A DNA stretch of 7,805 nucleotides from Oscillospiraceae bacterium (GTDB lineage: Bacteria > Bacillota > Clostridia > Oscillospirales > Ruminococcaceae), in NCBI GenBank assembly GCA_004556975.1, contig SFFD01000048.1:1-7805 (forward strand), given 5' to 3'. Under the pieces are notes generated by a model, which saw only the letters and a program-made list of their open reading frames with translations, ran no database searches and was not told where the DNA came from. A program made the translations under genes and the position numbers. Shown here one piece after another: positions 1 to 5,894 of the stretch (position 1 is the stretch's first letter; each line of letters begins with the position of its first letter).

Positions 1-944
1 GCAAGAATGACCAAAGCCATATTGAAAGCGAAACCGTAAATTCCGTTTACAGCGTAGTTAAAGCGGCCGCCTGCGAAGCAAAGGGCGAGGGCAAGTATGT
101 TGCGACCTTCACCAATACGGCATTTGAAGAGCAGGAAAAGACCGTAGAAATTCCCGCAACCGACCACGACTGGGCGGAGCCCACATATGAGTGGAGCAGC
201 GATAACAAGACCTGCACCGCAAAGCGCGTATGCAAGAATGATAAAGCACATGAGCAGACACAAAGCGTAAATACTGTTTCAAAAACGCTTAAAGAAGCAA
301 CCTGCGCAGAAAAGGGCAGCGTTGAATATACGGCGGATTTCGGAAACAACAATTACGGCTTTGTAAAACAAAGCAAAACGGTTGAAACTGCTGCTCTTGG
401 TCATAAACTTGAGCACCATGACGCAAAGGCAGCAACCTGCGTTGCCGAAGGCAATGTGGAATATTGGGAATGCTCGGTTTGCAATAAGTTCTTCTCTGAT
501 AAGGAAGGAAAAAACGAGCTTAATACCGTTGTAACAGATAAAGACACGAAAAACCATGTCGGAGAAACCGAAGTTAAAGACTATAAGGAAGCAACCTGCT
601 CCGAAAGCGGCTACACCGGCGACACCTATTGCAAATCCTGCGGCAAGCTCTTTGCCGCAGGCAAGGTAAGCCCCGTTGTTCCTCATAAGTTCGGCGAGTG
701 GAAAGTTACCAAACAGCCCACAAAGAACTCCGCAGGCGAAAAGGTTCGTTATTGCGAAGTATGCCAATATGAGCAAAAGATAGAGATTCCTCGCCTCTCC
801 GATGGCGATGTAATCCACATCGGCATTGGCGACAGCAAGGGTGAGCAGAACCCGGAAACCGGTGCTCAAGTGCCGGGCGGCATTGCCGCAATCGCTGTTG
901 TTGCTGCTGCGGCAGTAATCTTTGGTAAAAAGAAACGAGGATAA
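1..944 (+). CDS. Repeat-rich cell-wall-anchored surface protein, C-terminal part (5' end outside window)
   Basis: The reading frame is open from base 3 to the TAA at 942-944, giving 313 residues; the start lies upstream of the window. Two related modules of about 58 residues begin with KND at residues 1 and 78. They are followed by modules with CxxC pairs at C157/C160, C210/C213 and C251/C254, in contexts such as YWECSVCNKFFSD and GYTGDTYCKSCGKLF. Such Cys-rich modules recur in large clostridial secreted or surface proteins. The C-terminus has the tripartite sortase signal: NPETG (residues 283-287), a hydrophobic stretch (about 292-307) and the tail KKKRG. The protein is therefore probably exported and linked covalently to peptidoglycan. 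The CxxC pairs might bind metal or form disulfides, which cannot be decided here. Ligand and function are unknown. A GTG at 456 lies inside this frame and is not the real start. Confidence 0.9.
   Translation, partial: KNDQSHIESETVNSVYSVVKAAACEAKGEGKYVATFTNTAFEEQEKTVEIPATDHDWAEPTYEWSSDNKTCTAKRVCKNDKAHEQTQSVNTVSKTLKEATCAEKGSVEYTADFGNNNYGFVKQSKTVETAALGHKLEHHDAKAATCVAEGNVEYWECSVCNKFFSDKEGKNELNTVVTDKDTKNHVGETEVKDYKEATCSESGYTGDTYCKSCGKLFAAGKVSPVVPHKFGEWKVTKQPTKNSAGEKVRYCEVCQYEQKIEIPRLSDGDVIHIGIGDSKGEQNPETGAQVPGGIAAIAVVAAAAVIFGKKKRG
3..407 (+). repeat. Two diverged tandem protein modules in the surface protein
   Basis: Bases 3-179 and 234-407 encode related segments of about 58 residues. Both begin with KND followed by H and share a VN-V core, a central Cys (A-C or A-T-C followed by a Gly) and a KTVE stretch, and both end in an aromatic or hydrophobic residue after an H (DHDW, GHKL). 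The first bases of each copy are also similar in DNA. The first copy is probably cut by the left window edge, so more copies may lie upstream. Confidence 0.7.
849..941 (+). other. Sortase sorting signal (NPETG, membrane helix, KKKRG tail)
   Basis: NPETG is encoded at 849-863. It is followed by a short linker, a run of about 16 mostly Ala/Val/Ile residues (876-923) and a basic end (KKKRG, 927-941) immediately before the stop. NPxTG variants of LPxTG are known sorting signals in Firmicutes. By analogy the sortase would cut between T and G. The cognate sortase is not in the window. Confidence 0.85.
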
Positions 945-970
945 ATAGGCCGTTTCATAATAGGACAAAA

Positions 971-1004
971 CAAGGGCGGTTTTGCAGAGGCAAAGCCGCC
1001 TTTG
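971..1004 (+). terminator. Hairpin after the surface-protein gene, probable terminator
   Basis: Arms 971-984 and 991-1004 pair over 14 positions with two G-U wobbles, and the loop is CAGAGG. The stem lies 27 bases after the stop codon. The following T tract is weak on the plus strand (TTTGCTTGC, partly inside the stem), so termination may be leaky; the tail read on the minus strand is more T-rich. It is the only hairpin in this gap that could close the surface-protein transcript. Confidence 0.55.
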
Positions 1005-1005
1005 C

Positions 1006-1034
1006 TTGCAAAAGCATGTGTTATGCGTTATAAT
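1006..1034 (+). promoter_or_regulatory. Sigma-A promoter for the aldo-keto reductase gene
   Basis: A -35 box TTGCAA (1006-1011) and a perfect -10 box TATAAT (1029-1034) are separated by 17 bases. Transcription would start near 1041, leaving a leader of about 28 bases before the TTG start. The -35 box begins two bases after the upstream hairpin. Confidence 0.8.
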
Positions 1035-1056
1035 CATAAAGTAACTTCAGAAAAAC

Positions 1057-1071
1057 AAGGGTGATTTTTTG
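1057..1071 (+). promoter_or_regulatory. Ribosome binding site selecting a TTG start
   Basis: AAGGGTG (1057-1063) is followed by a five-base spacer and TTG (1069-1071). The spacing is right for this rare start codon, and no ATG in this frame fits a ribosome site better. The TTG may lower translation yield. Confidence 0.7.
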
Positions 1072-2169
1072 AAAAAACTTGGATTTGGCTGCATGCGTTT
1101 GCCTATGATTGAGAAAGAAGTGGACATTGAGCAGACCTGCCGCATGGTGGACCGCTTTATGGAAGAAGGTTTTAATTATTTTGATACCGCTCATGGTTAC
1201 ATAAGCAAAAAGAGTGAGCCGGCAGTAAAGGCTTGCCTTACAAGCCGATATCCGCGCGAAAGTTATATTCTTACCAACAAGCTTACCTCTAACTATTTCA
1301 AAACCAAAGAGGAAATCCGTCCGCTGTTTGAGTCGCAGCTTGAGGCGTGCGGGGTTGACTATTTCGACTATTATCTTATGCATGCTCTTGATGCGGAGGA
1401 ACACGAAAATTATAAAAGAAACGGAGCCTATGAAACGGCTTTGGAGCTTAAGGCAGAGGGGAAAATCCGGCATATGGGTATTTCTTTTCACGATACTGCC
1501 GGTGTGCTTGAAAAAATATTAACCGAAGTGCCGGAAATTGAAGTTGTTCAGATTCAGTTCAACTATGTTGATTATAACAGCCCAAGTGTAGAAAGCAGAA
1601 AATGCTATGAGGTTTGCCGCAAATTTGAAAAGCCGGTTATAATTATGGAGCCTGTTAAGGGCGGAAGCCTTGTAAAGCTTCCGCAAGAGGCTCTGGATGT
1701 ACTTCATTCTGTGGGTGATGGAAGCCCTGCAAGCTTTGCAATCCGCTTTGCGGCCTCTTTTGAGGGCGTTATGATGGTGCTTTCCGGTATGAGCAGCATA
1801 GAGCAAATGGAAGACAACATAAGCTTTATGAAGGACTTTAAACCGCTTTCCGAAGAGGAATTCAAAGCCATTGACAAGGTATGCGAAATATTCGGTTCCC
1901 AAAAGCTCATTCCGTGCACCGCCTGCCGCTATTGCACCGACGGCTGCCCAAAACAGATTCCGATTCCGGATATTTTCTCGTGCATGAACAGCAGAAAGCG
2001 TTTCAGCGACTGGAACAGCGGCTGGTATTACGGAAAGCTTACCGAAAACGGCGGAAAGGCATCAAGCTGTATAAAGTGCGGAAAATGCGAAAAATCCTGC
2101 CCGCAGCACCTTGAAATAAGAGAGCTTTTAGAGCAGTGCGCCGCGGAATTTGAAAAGAAAACCGATTAA
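1069..2169 (+). CDS. Aldo-keto reductase with C-terminal 2[4Fe-4S] ferredoxin-like domain
   Basis: This 366-residue protein has an N-terminal aldo-keto reductase TIM barrel (about 1-260). The family tetrad is visible: D39 and Y44 in YFDTAHGY, K71 in ILTNKL and H105 in YLMHAL. GISFHD and the later MEPVKGGSL segment also fit the family. Residues 283-293 and 334-344 form two CxxCxxCxxxCP motifs, each able to hold a [4Fe-4S] cluster. The protein probably reduces a carbonyl or related substrate in the cytoplasm; the clusters suggest electron exchange with ferredoxin or flavodoxin rather than only NAD(P)H. The substrate cannot be told. The start is TTG at 1069: AAGGGTGA lies five bases upstream and the KLGFGCMRLP start of the barrel is kept, whereas the next ATG (1093) would cut it. 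The gene has its own promoter and terminator, so it looks monocistronic. Confidence 0.93.
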   Translation: MKKLGFGCMRLPMIEKEVDIEQTCRMVDRFMEEGFNYFDTAHGYISKKSEPAVKACLTSRYPRESYILTNKLTSNYFKTKEEIRPLFESQLEACGVDYFDYYLMHALDAEEHENYKRNGAYETALELKAEGKIRHMGISFHDTAGVLEKILTEVPEIEVVQIQFNYVDYNSPSVESRKCYEVCRKFEKPVIIMEPVKGGSLVKLPQEALDVLHSVGDGSPASFAIRFAASFEGVMMVLSGMSSIEQMEDNISFMKDFKPLSEEEFKAIDKVCEIFGSQKLIPCTACRYCTDGCPKQIPIPDIFSCMNSRKRFSDWNSGWYYGKLTENGGKASSCIKCGKCEKSCPQHLEIRELLEQCAAEFEKKTD

Positions 2170-2186
2170 GTAAATGATGAAAAGCC

Positions 2187-2236
2187 AAAAGCGGCAGCCG
2201 TTTGAGCACGGTGCTCAAACAGCTGCCGCTTTTTTA
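2187..2236 (+). terminator. Strong intrinsic terminator after the aldo-keto reductase
   Basis: Arms 2190-2208 and 2212-2230 pair almost fully, with a single C/A mismatch (2199 with 2221) and a loop of three bases. A run of A precedes the stem and a run of T follows (2230-2235), so it could also work on the minus strand. It lies about 20 bases after the stop codon and separates the reductase from the permease operon. Confidence 0.92.
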
Positions 2237-2394
2237 TAATACGGTGCTCATACAATGCTCAAAAGCGAAAGAAGCTTTTCTGTGCTGAAGCCGTACAATA
2301 TTTGAAAGAAGAACTTTGCCGCACATACATCATTACTGTTTTGCGCTTTATTGCAATATATTCCGATTTTTTGCTTCTTTTGCGCACAAATCGG
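2237..2394. other. Non-coding stretch between terminator and permease promoter
   Basis: I find no supported gene here. It holds a second copy of the 10-mer ACGGTGCTCA (2241-2250; the first copy is at 2208-2217 in the terminator) and a small hairpin, AAAAGC (2261-2266) with GCTTTT (2274-2279). No riboswitch or T-box consensus was recognised, and it lies upstream of the predicted start of the permease transcript. Open frames crossing it lack ribosome sites. Confidence 0.6.
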
Positions 2395-2423
2395 TTGATT
2401 ATAGAAAAAAACGATGATATAAT
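2395..2423 (+). promoter_or_regulatory. Extended -10 sigma-A promoter for the permease operon
   Basis: TTGATT (2395-2400), a 17-base spacer and TATAAT (2418-2423), with a TGA just before the -10 box that fits an extended -10 element. Two more TATAAT copies follow at 2428-2433 and 2433-2438. The leader would be about 40 bases, too short for a classical riboswitch. Confidence 0.8.
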
Positions 2424-2444
2424 AAATTATAATATAATCCGAAA

Positions 2445-2463
2445 TCCGCACAGCGGAAAGGGG
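2445..2463 (+). promoter_or_regulatory. Small hairpin abutting the permease ribosome site
   Basis: TCCGC (2445-2449) pairs with GCGGA (2453-2457) around the loop ACA. The ribosome site AAGGGG (2458-2463) begins at the next base, seven bases before the ATG at 2471. The ribosome site is clear; a control role for the hairpin is inference only. Confidence 0.45.
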
Positions 2464-2470
2464 AAAAGAG

Positions 2471-3889
2471 ATGGAAAACAGACTGGAAAAGCGGTATGGC
2501 CTTTTAACGGCAATATCCATGGTAATAGGCATTACAATCGGCTCCGGAGTGTTTTTTAAGGCGGTGAAAGTGTTAAGCCTTACAGGCGGCAATATGGGGC
2601 AAAGCCTTTTGGTAATAGGAATTGTAGGCCTTATCATGATTGCGTGCTCATGCGCTTTTGCGGCGCTTGGCACAAAATACGTTAAGTGCAACGGCCTTGT
2701 GGACTATGCAGAAGCAACCATCGGTAAAAAATATGCTTACTATGTTGCATGGTTTATGTCAACCATGTATTACCCAATTATTGCGGCGACGCTTTCATGG
2801 GTTTCTGCCAGATATACCACCATGCTTTTCGGAATGGAAGACGGCGGCGGCGCAACATGCGCCATAGGCGCTTTCTATCTTATTGCAAGCTTTGCCGTAA
2901 ATGCCATTTCGCCTAAACTGGCGGGAAAAATACAGGTTTCTGCCACGGTGATAAAACTTGTTCCGCTGCTTCTTATGGGAATTGTGGGCACCGTTGTGGG
3001 ACTTGTTAACGGCAACGGAATTGCAATTTTCAGCGACAGATCGATTATTGACGCCGGCGGTCAAAACAGCGGAATTCTTGCGGCTGTCTGCGCGTTCGCT
3101 TTTTCTTACGAGGGATGGATAATAGCAACCACAATAAATTCCGAGCTTAAAAATGCAAAGCGCGATCTGCCCCTTGCTCTTATTAGCGGAGCTATCTTCT
3201 GCACCTTGATTTACAGCCTTTATATATATTCTATGAGCGCTACGATGACTGCCGAAGAAATTCTTGAAGCGGGCGATATGCTTCCCAAGATCGCGTTTTC
3301 AAATGTCTTTGGTAACTTTGCTGGAACATTGGTCTTTGTTTTTATCATAATTTCCTGCCTTGGTACTACCAACGGTGTGATGATGGGCACAATGCGCGGA
3401 CTTTATTCTCTCTCTTTCAGAACGGAGGGTAAAAAGGCAAGCCTTCTTGCAGAGGTAGACCATTCCACGGGAATGCCGCTTAAATCCTGTATAGCGGGGC
3501 TTGCGCTCTGCGCTTTTTGGTTTTTACAATGGCAGGTCTTTTTCTGGGAAGGACCCCTTGTGATGAACAAAACCGGAAATCCGGCATGGTTTTTTGGCTG
3601 GGAAGCGGATGAAATTGTTATAATTACGCTATATGCTTTCTATATTCCGATTTTCTTTATGATGATGGCAAAAGAAAAAGACTTTGGAATTGTAAAGCGC
3701 TTTGTTCTTCCGCTGCTTGGAATTGCGGCTTCTGTTTTTATGGGTTATTGCTGTGTTGTTTCCTATGGAAGCCTTGTAATATCCTATCTTGCGGTTTTTG
3801 CGCTGTTTATGCTTGTCGGCGCTGCTTTCTATTGTGCAGGGTCTAAGAAAAATAAAGTTGATAGCGCCCCAAAGCGGACGTTAAAATAA
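2471..3889 (+). CDS. APC-superfamily amino acid permease
   Basis: A 472-residue integral membrane protein with about 12 hydrophobic segments (roughly 10-31, 44-66, 86-110, 129-147, 155-178, 201-222, 235-256, 283-303, 337-355, 382-399, 409-431, 434-456), the size and count usual for the family. Segment 1 carries IGSGVFF, the unwound substrate-binding motif of APC transporters. Segment 6 with the loop after it reads FSYEGWI followed by NSELKNAKRDLP, typical of the SteT/LAT-like branch (AA_permease_2). It most likely exchanges or imports amino acids across the cytoplasmic membrane by proton symport or antiport; the substrate cannot be assigned. The start ATG has AAGGGG seven bases upstream, and the gene has its own promoter. 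The YegP-like gene follows after 22 bp with no terminator, suggesting an operon. Confidence 0.93.
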   Translation: MENRLEKRYGLLTAISMVIGITIGSGVFFKAVKVLSLTGGNMGQSLLVIGIVGLIMIACSCAFAALGTKYVKCNGLVDYAEATIGKKYAYYVAWFMSTMYYPIIAATLSWVSARYTTMLFGMEDGGGATCAIGAFYLIASFAVNAISPKLAGKIQVSATVIKLVPLLLMGIVGTVVGLVNGNGIAIFSDRSIIDAGGQNSGILAAVCAFAFSYEGWIIATTINSELKNAKRDLPLALISGAIFCTLIYSLYIYSMSATMTAEEILEAGDMLPKIAFSNVFGNFAGTLVFVFIIISCLGTTNGVMMGTMRGLYSLSFRTEGKKASLLAEVDHSTGMPLKSCIAGLALCAFWFLQWQVFFWEGPLVMNKTGNPAWFFGWEADEIVIITLYAFYIPIFFMMMAKEKDFGIVKRFVLPLLGIAASVFMGYCCVVSYGSLVISYLAVFALFMLVGAAFYCAGSKKNKVDSAPKRTLK

Positions 3890-3911
3890 AGTTTTGAAGG
3901 AGTAACGAAAA

Positions 3912-4283
3912 ATGGGAAAATTTGTAGTTAAAGAAACCGAAAAAACCGTTCATTTCAACCTTGTTGCCTCTAACGGCGAGGTAATCGGAAGCTCTCAGAA
4001 TTACAGCACCAAAGACGGCTGCATGAACGGAATTGAAAGCGTCCGTAAAAATGCAGAGGCCGCAAAAGTCGAAGACCAGACCGTAGAGGGCTTTGAAACC
4101 GAAACCAACCCTAAATTTGAAATCTATGAAGACAAAGCCGGAGAATTCCGTTTCCGTCTTAAAGCACGCAACGGTGAGATTATTCTTTCTTCCGAAGGAT
4201 ATAAAGCAAAAGCTTCCTGCAAAAACGGCATAGAAAGCGTACGCAAAAACGCTTCCGAAGCAAAGGTTGAAGAAGCCGAATAA
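3912..4283 (+). CDS. YegP/DUF1508 family protein with two repeats
   Basis: A 123-residue soluble, charged protein made of two copies of the DUF1508 (YegP, UPF0339) unit. The halves span about residues 2-55 and 67-120. Each runs from a short beta strand (KFVVKE / KFEIYED) through F-L-A-NGE-I-SS to a Y-K-C-NGIESVRKNA helix. Two repeats is the common arrangement in the family (Escherichia coli YegP is similar in size). The biochemical function is not established; links to stress have been suggested for some members. Ribosome site GAAGGAG (3896-3902) lies nine bases before the ATG. It probably shares the permease transcript. Confidence 0.92.
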   Translation: MGKFVVKETEKTVHFNLVASNGEVIGSSQNYSTKDGCMNGIESVRKNAEAAKVEDQTVEGFETETNPKFEIYEDKAGEFRFRLKARNGEIILSSEGYKAKASCKNGIESVRKNASEAKVEEAE

Positions 4284-4381
4284 AAGCTGTTAAAAAACAA
4301 AAAGGCACTCCGCTTTAGTTGACCTTGCATAAGAAAACGTGCGGTTTTGTCTATACATATTTTCAGGTTTAACTGAAATTC
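4284..4381 (+). other. 3' untranslated stretch with a short hairpin
   Basis: This stretch of about 98 bases separates the YegP-like stop codon from the terminator. It holds a hairpin, TTTCAG (4361-4366) with CTGAAA (4373-4378), and the left arm of a longer inverted repeat (4341-4349, partner 4444-4452). No gene is supported; the only short frame (from a TTG near 4320) has no ribosome site. Confidence 0.5.
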
Positions 4382-4418
4382 AAAAAATCTTCCCATATTC
4401 CATATGGGAAGATTTTTT
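4382..4418. terminator. Bidirectional intrinsic terminator between convergent genes
   Basis: A perfect 17-bp stem (4382-4398 with 4402-4418) closes a three-base loop TCC. A-rich and T-rich ends make it terminator-like on both strands. It lies between the plus-strand permease operon and the minus-strand acetyltransferase and can serve both. Confidence 0.92.
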
Positions 4419-4530
4419 TGTCCGGTTTTATTAAAATATGCGGCAAAACCGCTTGCACCGAAATCTGTGAAAAAATTTTTTACGGCGTATGTTTTCTTAT
4501 ACAGAGACGGCTTTTGGCAAAGCGCCTTTT

Positions 4531-4968
4531 TTAAAGCTTTTTTGTAAAGCATACTATTTTGTTTGCTTCAAAAAAATTCATAGCATTGTGAAAAGCAAGG
4601 CTTTCAACATTGCCGATTTCGCAGTCGCTTGCAAATTCGGTGCAGCCCTGCTTTTTTGCCCATGCTTCGCAGGCGGCAAGCAACTCCTTTGCATATCCAC
4701 GGCGGCGGTATCCATCGCACACAAATATGCCTTCAAGATACCCGACAGGCGACGTTTCGGTTCCTTCCACATAATCATGACGAAGGCTGCATTGAGCAAA
4801 GCCGATAGGTACGCCGCCTTCATATTTTAGAAAAAAAGCTCCGCCTTTTTCAAGTATATCGTAAAATTCCTTTGAAAGTTCGTCGGCACTGCTGTTTTTC
4901 CATAAAAGTGCTGCCAAACCGGCAACTTTTGCAATATCTTCTTTTTCTGCTTTTTTTACAGTTTCCAC
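4531..4968 (-). CDS. GNAT acetyltransferase resembling aminoglycoside 6'-N-acetyltransferase AAC(6')-I
   Basis: This 145-residue protein matches the single-domain AAC(6')-I branch of GNAT enzymes in length and motif order: an N-terminal strand and helix, IGFAQ, SLRHDYVEG (61-69), TSPVGYLEGIFV (72-83), then the acetyl-CoA loop RRRGYAKEL (88-96), GCTEFASD (108-115) and a C-terminal FHNAMNFFEANKIVCFTKKL. Known relatives transfer acetyl from acetyl-CoA to the 6'-amino group of aminoglycosides. The true substrate here could instead be another amine. The start is GTG at 4966-4968, with an in-frame TAG two codons upstream, so no longer start exists. The ribosome site is poor (AGG only two bases away), which suggests low expression or a leader not recognised. 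There is no sign of a mobile element beside it, so it looks like a resident chromosomal gene. Confidence 0.85.
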   Translation of the reverse strand: METVKKAEKEDIAKVAGLAALLWKNSSADELSKEFYDILEKGGAFFLKYEGGVPIGFAQCSLRHDYVEGTETSPVGYLEGIFVCDGYRRRGYAKELLAACEAWAKKQGCTEFASDCEIGNVESLAFHNAMNFFEANKIVCFTKKL

Positions 4969-4992
4969 AGCCTAATCAACACACAGATTTCT

Positions 4993-5034
4993 AAAAAAAA
5001 TTATTTACAATTTGTATATTGTTATCGAAATAAT
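4993..5034 (-). terminator. AT-only hairpin with U tract, possible terminator of the HAD gene
   Basis: Read on the minus strand, ATTATTT (5034-5028) pairs with AAATAAT (5006-5000) and ACAAT (5022-5018) with ATTGT (5011-5007). A five-base bulge sits on one side and eight Ts follow (5000-4993). The stem is nearly all A-T and so weak, but the shape and place, 27 bases after the HAD stop, fit a terminator. If it leaks, the acetyltransferase would be read from the same transcript. Confidence 0.45.
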
Positions 5035-5060
5035 TCAAAAAGTAAAATATTCTGCCGGTT

Positions 5061-5846
5061 TCAGTCATCCGAAAGGGTGGGAATATCCCCAACGCCTGAA
5101 AGAATATGTTTAGGGCGATAGGGAAAACGCTTGATTTCATCCGGGTCAGTAACGCCGGAAAGAACAAGCACGGTATCAAGACCGGTTTCAATTCCCGCAA
5201 CGACATCGGTATCCATACGGTCGCCTATCATAACAGCGTCTTCGGAGTGGACGCCTAAAATGCGAAGACCGGTGCGCATAATAAGGGGGTTCGGCTTGCC
5301 GATAAAATATGCAGACTGGCCGGTTGCCATTTCAATGGGGGCAATCATTGCGCGGCACGCCGGAAGAATTCCGTCTTCCGACGGGCCGGTAAGGTCGCTG
5401 TTTGTTCCGATAAGCTTTGCTCCGGCAAGAACAAGGCGCACAGCCTTTACAATGCTTTCATAATTATAAGAGTTGCCCTCACCGATAACTACATAATCAG
5501 GGTCGACATCGTTCATTGTAATGCCCTCATCATGCAAAGCCATAATAAGCCCGGCTCCGCCGATTACAAAGGCGCTGCAGCCGGGAGCCTGGGAACTTAT
5601 AAACTTTGCGGTAGCCTGAGCACTTGTATAAAAATGGCTTTCGTCAACGTCAAGACCCATTCGCCAAAGCTTTTGCTGAAGTTCTTTCGGTGAACGTTCC
5701 GAAGAATTTGTAAGAAAAAGAAAATGCTTTTTCTCTTTGTAAAGCCAGTCTACAAATTCACGAACGCCGGGTAAAAGTTTGTTTCCGTGATATATAACGC
5801 CGTCCATATCGCAAATAAAGCCTTTTTTGTTTTTCAAATTGTCCAT
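5061..5846 (-). CDS. HAD-superfamily IIA phosphatase (NagD / p-nitrophenylphosphatase-like)
   Basis: A 261-residue soluble enzyme with all HAD motifs: DMDGV with nucleophile D13 and acid D15; LTNSS with T46 and N47; K184 in IGKPNP; and GDRMDTD (208-214) with D209 and D214 for Mg2+. The cap between motifs II and III (about 65-180), including VIGGAGL and GTNSDLTGP, marks subclass IIA, as in NagD and bacterial 4-nitrophenyl phosphatases. Members hydrolyse small phosphorylated metabolites in the cytoplasm; the natural substrate cannot be told. The ATG is preceded by AAGGAG (plus-strand 5857-5862) at ten bases. The gene starts 48 bp after the sensor kinase stop with no clear terminator between, so it is probably the last gene of the two-component operon. 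Confidence 0.92.
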   Translation of the reverse strand: MDNLKNKKGFICDMDGVIYHGNKLLPGVREFVDWLYKEKKHFLFLTNSSERSPKELQQKLWRMGLDVDESHFYTSAQATAKFISSQAPGCSAFVIGGAGLIMALHDEGITMNDVDPDYVVIGEGNSYNYESIVKAVRLVLAGAKLIGTNSDLTGPSEDGILPACRAMIAPIEMATGQSAYFIGKPNPLIMRTGLRILGVHSEDAVMIGDRMDTDVVAGIETGLDTVLVLSGVTDPDEIKRFPYRPKHILSGVGDIPTLSDD

Positions 5847-5894
5847 AATGCGCTATCTCCTTTGATTATTTATACGGAAACGCCTTTTTATATA

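Noticed and set aside
279..1037. Long minus-strand open frame (252 codons) opposite the surface protein
   Set aside because: The plus strand carries a clear sortase substrate. The antisense product is low-complexity hydrophobic sequence with no ribosome site or recognisable motif.
2237..2394. Possible riboswitch or T-box upstream of the amino acid permease
   Set aside because: The predicted transcript starts near 2430, downstream of this stretch, and no T-box or riboswitch consensus could be seen.
2302..2559. Plus-strand open frame across the permease promoter and start
   Set aside because: It begins at a TTG without a ribosome site, lies across the -35 and -10 boxes and overlaps the start of a well-supported gene.
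4467..4483. A/T palindrome AAAAAATTTTTT region between the convergent genes
   Set aside because: It is a simple homopolymer palindrome, common in AT-rich gaps, with no adjacent G-C stem to make it a terminator.
4489..4830. Plus-strand open frame opposite the acetyltransferase
   Set aside because: The minus strand has strong GNAT/AAC(6') motifs, and the plus frame resembles nothing known.
4969..5060. Minus-strand promoter for the acetyltransferase
   Set aside because: Only weak matches (for example TTGAAT with TACAAA) were found, not clearly better than chance in such AT-rich sequence.
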